Origin: an uncultured Aquimarina sp.
GTDB lineage: Bacteria; Bacteroidota; Bacteroidia; Flavobacteriales; Flavobacteriaceae
Length of the DNA stretch: 64,000 bases
Reading direction: 5' to 3'
Assembly: GCA_947500545.1 (NCBI GenBank)
Contig: CANMSO010000005.1
Location: forward strand, 372,001 to 436,000
The position numbers and the translations under genes are program-made. Under the pieces are notes generated by a model. The model was not told the DNA's origin and did no database searches. It was given only the letters and a program-made list of their open reading frames with translations. This document shows positions 33,196 to 41,392 of this stretch, in pieces (position 1 is the stretch's first letter; every line of letters starts with the position of its first letter).

Positions 33196-35718
33196 ATGAA
33201 GGCGCAAACTCTTACTATTTCTAGACCGAGTAAAAATAATAATTCAGTCAAAAATCAAAAAGAGTACATGCCCTTTTTCAGTACATCTGGTTTTTTCAAC
33301 CCAGGCGTAGTACAAAAAAAAGAAACGCCTTTTTTCTGTAAACCATCAGACAATTCATTTTTCGGCGCTAGCAACAACACATCCCTAACTTCTCAAGTCC
33401 AAAAACAAGGGATAGAAGAGGATGAAACAACACAAAGAAAAGAGGTTTCTAAACCTAAACAAGTTAATCTTGATCAAGATCAAACAAAAAGCAAAACAAA
33501 ATTACCTACACCCCTAAAAAATGGAATTGAAAACCTTTCTGGTCTTGCAATGAATGATGTAGATGTACATTACAATTCTAACAAACCTGCTCAATTGCAA
33601 TCACTTGCATATGCACAAGGCACAAATATTCATTTAGCACCTGGGCAAGAAAAACACCTACCACATGAAGCCTGGCATGTGGTACAACAAAAGCAAGGTC
33701 GAGTAAAGCCTACCATGCAGATGAAAGGTAAGAAACACCTGAACGATGATCAAAAATTAGAGAAAGAAGCCGATGAGATGGGAGAAAAAGCATTGAAAAA
33801 AAACACCCCTGTACAAACTTACCTGCAGCATATACCCATAGGTACTAATACAATACAAAGATTTAGTAATCTTAAAGGAGAAAAGGCCAAAACTCCTGCA
33901 GGTGCTATAAAAGATGAATTAGGTATAAGTGGAAAAGATATTAATTTACCAGGCAACCAACCCGTCGGTGATTTAGAAAGAGCAGAACAAGTAGAAGCAA
34001 CGATTACTAAAGATACATTGAGAAAAGATGACAGAAAAAAAGATGGCAACCTATCAAAGGTCACCAGCATGGCAAGGGCAGAAGAATTTCTACTTCAGGG
34101 AGCCGATATTAAAAAATTTTATGATGCAGGTCATCTTATTGCTGATCAGTTATTAGATGGAAAGAAAGAATATAATTCCTTCGAAATATGGAACCTTGCT
34201 CCACAAGTTGCTGAATTTAATGCTCCAGCTTATGCTCGAACCATGGAAGAACCCATTAAAAAAATGGCCCTCGCGGGAGAACAAATAAAAGTAGTTGTTA
34301 CCGTAGGATATGATGTAGACAATTATAAGGTACCTGTAGAAGAGCTTATAAAGTTAAAAGTGCTTACGCTTGATGGTCTTGATATTAAAAAAGGAAAAGA
34401 AATTGAAGATGCAATAGCGAATAGAGAAGAAATAGTTATCCCGCGTAGGATACCTAACTCCTGGGATATGAGTGCCAAAATAGAAGAACAAAAAGGTAAG
34501 AAATCGAAACCTTTTCCTGAACGCGACATCCCATCTGGTAAAGGTGAGGCTGCCAGTAAAGCAGTAAAAGATTCGAGTAAAAAAACACCTACCATAGGGG
34601 ATCCCTATTTTTTTAATATTTCTCATTCTAAAAATGAGGATGAAAAACTAACTCTAGGAAAGGCAAACAAAAGGAAACTAACAGCTAAACAATGGGCACC
34701 TAACACTGAAGGAGTAAGCGAACTAGATATTGCATCATTGTTATCAACAACATTTCCAGAATTAGGAAAAACTGATGAGATCGCAAAAAAAATCAAAGGT
34801 GGTAAAAAAGATGAAAAAGCATCTATTTTGGGGGAAGCTTTTATTAAACTTGCTCAAAGTCTTACCGAGGCATTAAAATTAGTGTCTGGTGCTCCTTCTA
34901 CTTTAGAACTTGCAAAAAATAATATTGGGGTTAAAATCATAAATATTCAGAATCAATTAAGTGAAATTGAAAAAAACATCAAGTTAGAAGAATTTGACGA
35001 AGCCGCAAAAAAAATAGCTACCGCACAATCAATTGTTGAAGATCTTACTGATGCCATTGAAGATGCCATTGAAGATGCCAGAAAAAAGGCATTAGAAGAA
35101 AAAAAACCTGAAAAGAAATCATCGGAAGAGAAAGAATTACGAACACAATTAGGCAAAAATCTGAAAACATTAGAAGAAAAATTAAAAGAATCACAAGAAA
35201 GCGAGAAGAAACTAACTGATGAAAAGTATAGAAAAGCTGAACAAACTGGGGCTTTTTTAGCTAAAAATAAAATGCCAGTTAGTCCTTTTGCCGATGCTAT
35301 AAAAGCCTCCCCCAATTACAAAGAATCTATACTTAAAGGTTATAAAAAGGCCGAATCTGAAGAAAAAGTAAAACAACAGGTTGGACCAATAAGTTTTCCT
35401 AAATTTACTCCAACAAAAAAAAGCAGTAGTGATAAAATACCTTTGATAACCAGTATTTTAGCTCCACCATCGAGTTCTAAAGATGATGCTAAGAAGGAAG
35501 AAAAAAAGTCTAAGGATGCTCCATCTGGTATTATAAAAGAATATATTGATAGTAAAGGCTCTAAGGTTACTCACCAATTAAAGTCACAAGATAAAATAGA
35601 AGGTTCATTTTCTACTGATGATTACATTAATAGCAATAAAACAACATATAAAATTATCTCAATAGGTAATAGAAAAAGTAGTTGGACAACTATTCTGTTA
35701 AAGAAAGTAGATGTTTGA
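33196..35718 (+). CDS. DUF4157 (eCIS-core) protein with DNA/RNA non-specific endonuclease-like domain
   Basis: 840 residues, no signal peptide. Residues ~102-175 are a DUF4157/eCIS-core domain: LPTPLKNGIENLSG, VDVHYNSNKPAQLQSLAYAQ, HEAWHVVQQKQGRV with HExxH at 157-161, and LEKEADEMG as likely third-ligand segment. Residues ~255-390 look like an NS-type endonuclease: DAGHLIADQLL (catalytic His313), EIWNLAPQVAEFN (Asn333/Asn342 for metal) and RTMEEPIKKMALAGEQIKVVVTVGYDV. From ~540 on it is Lys/Glu-rich coiled coil, then a short C-terminal domain. DUF4157 proteins are typical cargo of extracellular contractile injection systems, so a nuclease effector is predicted. No eCIS structural genes or evident immunity gene lie nearby. 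Confidence 0.85.
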   Translation: MKAQTLTISRPSKNNNSVKNQKEYMPFFSTSGFFNPGVVQKKETPFFCKPSDNSFFGASNNTSLTSQVQKQGIEEDETTQRKEVSKPKQVNLDQDQTKSKTKLPTPLKNGIENLSGLAMNDVDVHYNSNKPAQLQSLAYAQGTNIHLAPGQEKHLPHEAWHVVQQKQGRVKPTMQMKGKKHLNDDQKLEKEADEMGEKALKKNTPVQTYLQHIPIGTNTIQRFSNLKGEKAKTPAGAIKDELGISGKDINLPGNQPVGDLERAEQVEATITKDTLRKDDRKKDGNLSKVTSMARAEEFLLQGADIKKFYDAGHLIADQLLDGKKEYNSFEIWNLAPQVAEFNAPAYARTMEEPIKKMALAGEQIKVVVTVGYDVDNYKVPVEELIKLKVLTLDGLDIKKGKEIEDAIANREEIVIPRRIPNSWDMSAKIEEQKGKKSKPFPERDIPSGKGEAASKAVKDSSKKTPTIGDPYFFNISHSKNEDEKLTLGKANKRKLTAKQWAPNTEGVSELDIASLLSTTFPELGKTDEIAKKIKGGKKDEKASILGEAFIKLAQSLTEALKLVSGAPSTLELAKNNIGVKIINIQNQLSEIEKNIKLEEFDEAAKKIATAQSIVEDLTDAIEDAIEDARKKALEEKKPEKKSSEEKELRTQLGKNLKTLEEKLKESQESEKKLTDEKYRKAEQTGAFLAKNKMPVSPFADAIKASPNYKESILKGYKKAESEEKVKQQVGPISFPKFTPTKKSSSDKIPLITSILAPPSSSKDDAKKEEKKSKDAPSGIIKEYIDSKGSKVTHQLKSQDKIEGSFSTDDYINSNKTTYKIISIGNRKSSWTTILLKKVDV

Positions 35719-35761
35719 AATTTGTTCGAAAATATAATGCTCTTAGATTTAATTAGAAGCA

Positions 35762-36784
35762 CTATTTTTTTTCTAAAATCTTAATCATCCCAAACGCTTT
35801 TAGTAAATGAAATAAGCCCGGTAGAATAACAGTTCCTCCTATTAGTAAAGAAATACCTAACACCTTAATAACAGAATCAGGAGCAATATTATCCAATAAG
35901 CTTATACTGCTTGTTTCAGTAATTATAATATTAGGAAAATGAGAAAATAATGCAGCTACAAGAATCAAAAAGACTTGTAACCCCGCAAAAAAACGACTCC
36001 ACACCTTATTTCCCTTTCTAATAGTTTTCCATAATGGTAATAGTAAAAATGCCGATAGTACAACCAAAACTATGGCAACCGGATCTTTTACAAAGTTTTG
36101 CACAAAAACATGATCAGAAATGAAGCCATATCCAAAAGTTACCAATCCAACAATGAAAACCACAATAGTTGCAATTGCCGATTTCCTGATATAAATATTC
36201 TCATTCTTACCTTCAGACTCCCCAATCAAAAAAACAGAAGATAAAAACGCACAAAGTGCCGCAAAAAACAATCCTACCAATACACTAAAAACATTAAACC
36301 ATGGCCTAATAAAAGCTTCATAAAATGTAAGGGTACTCACATCTTCTACGATCTTAATCTTACCACTTATCAATCCCCCAAATACGATACCCAGAAATAT
36401 GGGAGTAACAAGGCTAGATATTTTAAACATGGCGTCATATAACTTCTGAGAATCATCTATGACGGCATCATAATGCCTAAAAACAAATGCTACTCCTCTT
36501 AAAGTAACACCAAGTAACACAATAGTAAGAGGGATATGAAGATTTATGACCAGAATATTATAGTATGCAGGAAAAGCAATCCATAAAATAACGACAAGAA
36601 TAATAATCCAAATATGATTAGCTTCCCAAACTGGTCCCATTACACGATAAACAGTTTTCTTGGTAATTTTCTGGTTTTCCTCTGATGAAAAAAGCTCTAC
36701 TATGCCTGCACCATAATCAGCACCTCCCAAAACCACGTACAGAAACAACGAAAATATTAGAAAGAATAAAACAACATATAACAT
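35762..36784 (-). CDS. cydB: Cytochrome bd ubiquinol oxidase subunit II
   Basis: 340 residues with nine predicted membrane helices and the family start FLYVVLGGADYGAGIVELF, followed by GPVWEANHIWIIILVVILWIAFP and LRGVAFVFRHY, all hallmark CydB motifs. Length is normal for the family. It follows cydA with a 2-bp gap on the same strand. Subunit II scaffolds the hemes of CydA in the inner membrane; the oxidase reduces O2 with quinol electrons at high affinity. No cydX-like or cydDC gene is visible here. Confidence 0.97.
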   Translation of the reverse strand: MLYVVLFFLIFSLFLYVVLGGADYGAGIVELFSSEENQKITKKTVYRVMGPVWEANHIWIIILVVILWIAFPAYYNILVINLHIPLTIVLLGVTLRGVAFVFRHYDAVIDDSQKLYDAMFKISSLVTPIFLGIVFGGLISGKIKIVEDVSTLTFYEAFIRPWFNVFSVLVGLFFAALCAFLSSVFLIGESEGKNENIYIRKSAIATIVVFIVGLVTFGYGFISDHVFVQNFVKDPVAIVLVVLSAFLLLPLWKTIRKGNKVWSRFFAGLQVFLILVAALFSHFPNIIITETSSISLLDNIAPDSVIKVLGISLLIGGTVILPGLFHLLKAFGMIKILEKK

Positions 36785-36786
36785 AT

Positions 36787-38088
36787 TTAGTAATTTGAGT
36801 TATTTAGAACTTTGATTTGTCGCAACATTAACCAAGTAACAGCAATAGACAATGTAAGATATACTGCTATATAGGTATAAAAACTAAAAACGATACCGGG
36901 CATTGGCGTTACAGCATATTTGGTTCTCATTATTTTATGTATTATCCAAGGCTGTCTTCCTACTTCGGTAACAATCCAACCGGCTTCTAAAGCTATAAAT
37001 CCCATTGGAGCCAGAATCACAAATAATAACCAGTACCAGTTACTAGCAAACCATTTCTTTCTTTTAAGCGATACAAAATATAATATCCCCGATAAGAGCA
37101 ACAATGTTCCAATTCCCACCATAACCTGAAAAGCGTAGTGTACCATGGGTACATTTGGGCGTTCGTCTTCGGGAAAATCATTTAGGCCTTTTACCTCAGC
37201 ATCAAAATCACCAAAGGCAAGGAAAGACAACATTCCCGGGATCGCAATCTTATACTTCACTTCCTGCGTTTGATCATCTACTATTCCTCCTATATACAAG
37301 GGAGCTCCTTTTTCTGTATTGTAGTGGGCTTCCATCGCTGCTAATTTAACTGGTTGCCGTTTTGCAATATCTTTTGCAGAAATATCTCCGCTTATGGGTT
37401 GTAGAATAGCAGCTATAGCTCCAAAAGTAATCGCAATCTTAAATGCTTTTTTATGTAGTTCTACCTTTCTTTTCTTATATACCTGATATGCATGAATCCC
37501 CGCTACGGCAAAACCTGTAGCCGTAAAAGCGGCCAATGTCATGTGTAAGGCTTGTGTAAACCATGCTGGATTAAGCATTGCTTTAATGGGATCAATATTA
37601 AGAAACTGCCCATCTATATAATCAAAACCACTTGGAGAGTTCATCCAACCGTTTGCGGCTACCACTAAAATACCCGAAGCAACTCCCGATACCCCAATAA
37701 TAATTCCTGTAATCCAATGAAATCGCTCTGGTAGTTTATTCCAGCCGTATAGATAAAATCCCAACGCTATGGCCTCTACAAAAAATGCCGCTCCCTCTAA
37801 AGAAAATGGCATTCCTATAATTGGTCCTGCATGTTTCATAAACTCGGGCCATAGTAATCCCAATTCAAAAGATAAAGCCGTTCCCGAAACTGCCCCGGTA
37901 ACAAAGAAGATTGCTACACCTTTTTGCCAGGATTTTGTAAGTGTAAGATAAATCTGATCTCGGGTCTTTAGCCATTTATAATGAGATACTACCATAAAAA
38001 AAGGCATAACCATCCCAATACAAGCAAAAATAATATGAAATATAAGGGTAAATGCCATCTGGAGTCTTGCCGCATCAAGGTTTTCCAT
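36787..38088 (-). CDS. cydA: Cytochrome bd ubiquinol oxidase subunit I (short Q-loop)
   Basis: 433 residues. Heme ligands are recognisable: His18 (LIFHIIFACIG, heme b595), His182 (TQALHMTLAAF, heme b558) and a Met near the GRQPWIIHKIMRT region; Glu98 and Glu105 in SLEGAAFFVEAIALGF match the proton-path glutamates. The Q-loop is of the short type, which accounts for the length well below that of E. coli CydA. First gene of the cydAB operon. A TATCTTTA sequence about 41 nt upstream of the ATG is a weak -7 candidate. Confidence 0.97.
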   Translation of the reverse strand: MENLDAARLQMAFTLIFHIIFACIGMVMPFFMVVSHYKWLKTRDQIYLTLTKSWQKGVAIFFVTGAVSGTALSFELGLLWPEFMKHAGPIIGMPFSLEGAAFFVEAIALGFYLYGWNKLPERFHWITGIIIGVSGVASGILVVAANGWMNSPSGFDYIDGQFLNIDPIKAMLNPAWFTQALHMTLAAFTATGFAVAGIHAYQVYKKRKVELHKKAFKIAITFGAIAAILQPISGDISAKDIAKRQPVKLAAMEAHYNTEKGAPLYIGGIVDDQTQEVKYKIAIPGMLSFLAFGDFDAEVKGLNDFPEDERPNVPMVHYAFQVMVGIGTLLLLSGILYFVSLKRKKWFASNWYWLLFVILAPMGFIALEAGWIVTEVGRQPWIIHKIMRTKYAVTPMPGIVFSFYTYIAVYLTLSIAVTWLMLRQIKVLNNSNY

Positions 38089-38262
38089 AGATATAATTTA
38101 GAGAAGAAATTAGTTTCCAATTAATACGATAAAGATACGTCTCATAGCCGGTTTTAGAAAGAAAAAGCACCAGTGTTTTATTTAAAAATGAGTTAAACTT
38201 CTGTCAATAAACAACACCTGGTTTCTGTAAAGAATTAAGATTAGAAAAATTTAAATGTATAA

Positions 38263-39096
38263 TCAATCAAAATCTAATTTTTTCAAAAGTTCTTTTGCTT
38301 TTTGAAAGTTAAAATTTCTTTCATCTTGTAGCACTAACCTTAACTGCTCTTCTGTTTTTTGTTTATCTCCTTGTTTAAGATACACCATGGCTTTATACCA
38401 ATATCCTTTAGAACTATCAATAGTATTACTATGTACCAATTGATCAAAAGTAAGTATAGCGTTTTGGTAGTCATTCAATTCTAAATAAGAAGCGCCTAAA
38501 TATGACAAAATATAAGGATTAAGGTTTTGTTTCTGTACTGAAGAATCCTTGAGCTCTTCAGAAAAAATCATAATTGCTTTAGTGTACTCTGCTTCAAAAA
38601 AAAGATGCTCTCCGTGGGCTAGAATATTTTCGTTATCGTTTTGAACGGTAAGAGAGGGTAAATCTTTCCAATCACTATATTCTGCATACAATGAAGTTGT
38701 AGATTGATTGCTATTATAATAGTTTATAAAAAATGCGATACAAACAACGGCAGCAACAGCACTTATATAATACAGCCACTTTTTGTTTCCTTTAGGTTTT
38801 ATTTCATTTTCAAAATACTGATCACCTGCCTCTTGTATTGATGATTCTATATTGGCATATTTCTTACTTCTTCTACTATTTTTAATCTGATTAAACTCTT
38901 TGTTATCTTTTACACTTTCTGTTAAATGCCATTTCTTATTCTGTATAACATTTTTTAAAGATCGATGCAATTCGACTTCGTTTTCAAGGTCTTTGTCAGA
39001 TTGAATTTTTGCCTCGAATAGTTTTCTTTCACCTTCGCCCATCTTTTCTGAAATGAAGGCTTCGATCTGCTCGTATATGTTATTATCAAATTCCAT
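38263..39096 (-). CDS. Anti-sigma-like TPR membrane protein
   Basis: 277 residues. The N-terminal ~95 residues resemble the cytoplasmic zinc-less anti-sigma region of flavobacteria (YEQIEAFISEKMGEGERKLFEAKIQSDKDLENEVELHRSL). One membrane helix spans ~107-124 (WLYYISAVAAVVCIAFFINY), and the outer C-terminal part holds about three TPRs (ILAHGEHLFFEAEYTKAIMIF, PYILSYLGASYLELNDYQNAIL, SSKGYWYKAMVYLKQGDKQKT). It lies 12 bp after the ECF sigma gene, so it is probably that factor's membrane regulator. This mixes a clear architecture with an inferred role. Confidence 0.8.
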   Translation of the reverse strand: MEFDNNIYEQIEAFISEKMGEGERKLFEAKIQSDKDLENEVELHRSLKNVIQNKKWHLTESVKDNKEFNQIKNSRRSKKYANIESSIQEAGDQYFENEIKPKGNKKWLYYISAVAAVVCIAFFINYYNSNQSTTSLYAEYSDWKDLPSLTVQNDNENILAHGEHLFFEAEYTKAIMIFSEELKDSSVQKQNLNPYILSYLGASYLELNDYQNAILTFDQLVHSNTIDSSKGYWYKAMVYLKQGDKQKTEEQLRLVLQDERNFNFQKAKELLKKLDFD

Positions 39097-39108
39097 AATT
39101 AGGGGATA

Positions 39109-39672
39109 TTAATTAAACCTGGAGTCGGATTTTATTAATTTAATCAGTTTACTTTTACATTTAAATATTCTTTGTCGAGCCGTATTAATTGTTGCATATG
39201 ATAATTCTAGAACAATATCTTCATACGACACATCATTAAAAAAAAGAGATAAAATTTCCCTACAATTATCAGAAAGCAAACTAAACTTTTCATGATATAA
39301 TTCTAACCGTTCTTGTTCAATCATAAAAGAAGCAAAATTCGTCTCTTTATCCTCTAGTGTATATAAACCATCTTTTATTACCCTTTTTTTTTGCTTTTCT
39401 ATTTCTCGTCGCCACATATTTTTACAAATGGTAAATACATAGGCTTCAAAATTATCTATCTTTAAGTTTCTTTCTTTCACTCCGATTATGATATACATTA
39501 AAGATTCCTGAAAAATATCCTTGGCTTGAGCGCGAGTTCCATGATTTTGTAAAATAAAACGTAATGCTTTTGGAAAAAAGCGTGAATAAATTTCTGAAAT
39601 AACTACACTATTGTTTTTCAGCAATGCATCTATAAACCTATCTAATGATTGTTTTGATGTATCATCATTCAT
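39109..39672 (-). CDS. ECF-family RNA polymerase sigma factor
   Basis: 187 residues. Region 2 at ~28-95 (IYSRFFPKALRFILQNHG, KDIFQESLMYIIIGVKE, FEAYVFTICKNMWRREI) and region 4 at ~128-185 (LSDNCREILSLFFNDVSYEDIVLELSYATINTARQRIFKCKSKL, read in two pieces). It is the first gene of an operon with the anti-sigma-like TPR protein and is divergent from the subtilisin-like lipoprotein. A shared 12-bp element upstream of that gene and of two lipoprotein genes is the best candidate for its target promoter. Confidence 0.93.
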   Translation of the reverse strand: MNDDTSKQSLDRFIDALLKNNSVVISEIYSRFFPKALRFILQNHGTRAQAKDIFQESLMYIIIGVKERNLKIDNFEAYVFTICKNMWRREIEKQKKRVIKDGLYTLEDKETNFASFMIEQERLELYHEKFSLLSDNCREILSLFFNDVSYEDIVLELSYATINTARQRIFKCKSKLIKLIKSDSRFN

Positions 39673-39829
39673 AAAACCAATCTATTTTTGAGTTTGTTTT
39701 CTAACAAATTATTTAATAGTCCTTTATAATTACATTATAAATTTTAAAACATTTTATGTACTTTAAAAGTACTATTATAGCTCATAAACAGAAACTTATC
39801 CTAAAATATTTTAAAAAACTAAAAATAAT

Positions 39830-39841
39830 GGGTAATGAATT
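39830..39841 (+). promoter_or_regulatory. GGGTAATGAATT element 1 (putative ECF promoter)
   Basis: The exact 12-mer GGGTAATGAATT, followed after 9 nt by TGTAC, 50 bp before the subtilisin ATG. The same 12-mer, followed after 7 nt by TGTAC, recurs before two lipoprotein genes of this locus. Assigning it to the adjacent ECF factor is inference. Confidence 0.5.
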
Positions 39842-39890
39842 CATCATTCATGTACTATATCATAAAAGTACTACTTAAAACACACAAAAA

Positions 39891-41150
39891 ATGGGAAATT
39901 TAAACTCTTTGTTACCACTATTGGTAACTTATCTTGTACTCTTGGGGTGTACGAGAGAAGAAATCAATACTATTGATTTAGGACAAAAAATAAATGTAAA
40001 AAATAATACAGCATATAGTGAAGTAAGCGGTCCTGTAGAATCTGCTACAGAGCTAATTATTGAATATCCTAAAGACAGATTCACGACTGAGGATCAGAGG
40101 GATAATTTACGAAAGAAACATGGCGTAATACGTTATGAAACCTGCGATTGCTCGAATAAACAGATAGAAAAATGGGTATTTGGAGATGGAGTTAATATTG
40201 AAGAAGAACAAGCAGAAATTAAAGATAAAGGTATTGATGTCGAAAATGAATTCTACTATAATAATTCATACCCAATTCCTTCAAACTTAGCCGTAACAAA
40301 CATAGAACAAAGTATAGCCTTAATTAAATCTAATATTGTGCCTGCTCCTACTAAGATAACTCTTGCAACTCTGGATACAGGTATAGACTTAAATCAATTA
40401 CCCAATACTGGTCCTTTTTTATATCAACTTAGACCAAATGAATCGGGCTGCGTAGAAAACGGAAAACGGGAACTATCGGGATGGGATTTTGTGAATCATG
40501 ATAATAATCCACATGATGATAATGGACATGGGACTATAGTTACAGGTATTATAAAATCAGGGCTATCTTCTAATACTAACGATTTTGAAATTTTGCCTGT
40601 TAAGGTTTTCGATCACGAAGGTGAAGGATCTTATTTCACTTTGCTTTGTGGTTATAAATATGCTACGAGTAAACCTTCTGTTTCTATTATTAATATGAGT
40701 TTTGGATGGTATTACAAAAGAGGCCGATTATTGAATAGGTATATTTCTGAAAACGATCATATACTACACGTAACATCCGCCGGAAACGATTCTATCAATA
40801 ATGATATCGAACCTCATTTCCCATCTTCATATAGACATACGCACAGCGTTGCCATTGGGAGCATAAACGCAGATAAAACTGACATTGCAGATTTTTCAAA
40901 TTACGGAACATCCAGTGTTGATTTTCTCTCTTTAGGAGATAGTGTCATATTTTATGACATTAATGGTGATAAGTATATAATTTCGGGCACATCGTATGCG
41001 GCGCCTTTTGTAACGGCTAAATCAACAATACAATTCATTGATGGTTATAGAAACCCTCTGGACATTCTAAAGCAACTTCGTACGAATGCAACCCCATTTG
41101 ATCCTAATATTACGCTCCCTGTAAGGTGTAACGACAAAATCATAGATTAA
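39891..41150 (+). CDS. Subtilisin-like (S8) protease lipoprotein
   Basis: 419 residues. Lipobox VLLGC (Cys20) predicts membrane anchoring. The pro-region-like segment (~50-140) includes an I9-inhibitor-like GVIRYETCDC and precedes the catalytic domain: Asp162 in TLATLDTGID, His213 in HDDNGHGTIVTG, oxyanion Asn299 in VTSAGNDS and Ser368 in ISGTSYAAPFVTA. It is divergent from the ECF sigma operon and upstream of the TPR-CHAT gene, so a proteolytic relay outside the inner membrane is conceivable. A strong terminator separates it from the CHAT gene, so the two are separate transcripts. Confidence 0.94.
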   Translation: MGNLNSLLPLLVTYLVLLGCTREEINTIDLGQKINVKNNTAYSEVSGPVESATELIIEYPKDRFTTEDQRDNLRKKHGVIRYETCDCSNKQIEKWVFGDGVNIEEEQAEIKDKGIDVENEFYYNNSYPIPSNLAVTNIEQSIALIKSNIVPAPTKITLATLDTGIDLNQLPNTGPFLYQLRPNESGCVENGKRELSGWDFVNHDNNPHDDNGHGTIVTGIIKSGLSSNTNDFEILPVKVFDHEGEGSYFTLLCGYKYATSKPSVSIINMSFGWYYKRGRLLNRYISENDHILHVTSAGNDSINNDIEPHFPSSYRHTHSVAIGSINADKTDIADFSNYGTSSVDFLSLGDSVIFYDINGDKYIISGTSYAAPFVTAKSTIQFIDGYRNPLDILKQLRTNATPFDPNITLPVRCNDKIID

Positions 41151-41194
41151 ATACTTTTCGTGCATTAGAGAATATTTTTCGTTCCAAAATGACT

Positions 41195-41221
41195 AAAAAT
41201 GTAGCGTTTCGCTACATTTTT
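41195..41221. terminator. Terminator after the S8 protease gene
   Basis: A 12-bp stem AAAAATGTAGCG / CGCTACATTTTT with a 3-nt loop and T-rich right arm, 44 bp after the stop codon. Confidence 0.85.
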
Positions 41222-41392
41222 GGGTTTAATCGTATTGCCATGAGCGGCTTGACAATATCTGTACTACTGAAAATTAAGAAAATAGGATATCTTTAGCTTA
41301 ATCTTATCAACACAGCAAAAAAGAATTTCTATTTTCATCAATCTGTAATTATAAAAAAATACCTAATTTTATAATACACTTACTATGCTGGC

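Noticed and set aside
34953..35315. Antisense ORF (120 codons) within the DUF4157 gene
   Set aside because: It mirrors the Lys/Glu-rich coiled-coil codons (giving Phe/Ser-rich peptide) and has no independent features.
39757..39772. GTACTTTAAAAGTAC palindrome between the sigma factor and S8 genes as an operator
   Set aside because: A related AAAAGTACTA string lies near 39866, so it may be regulatory, but it is AT-rich and not found near the other locus genes; too weak to enter as a feature.
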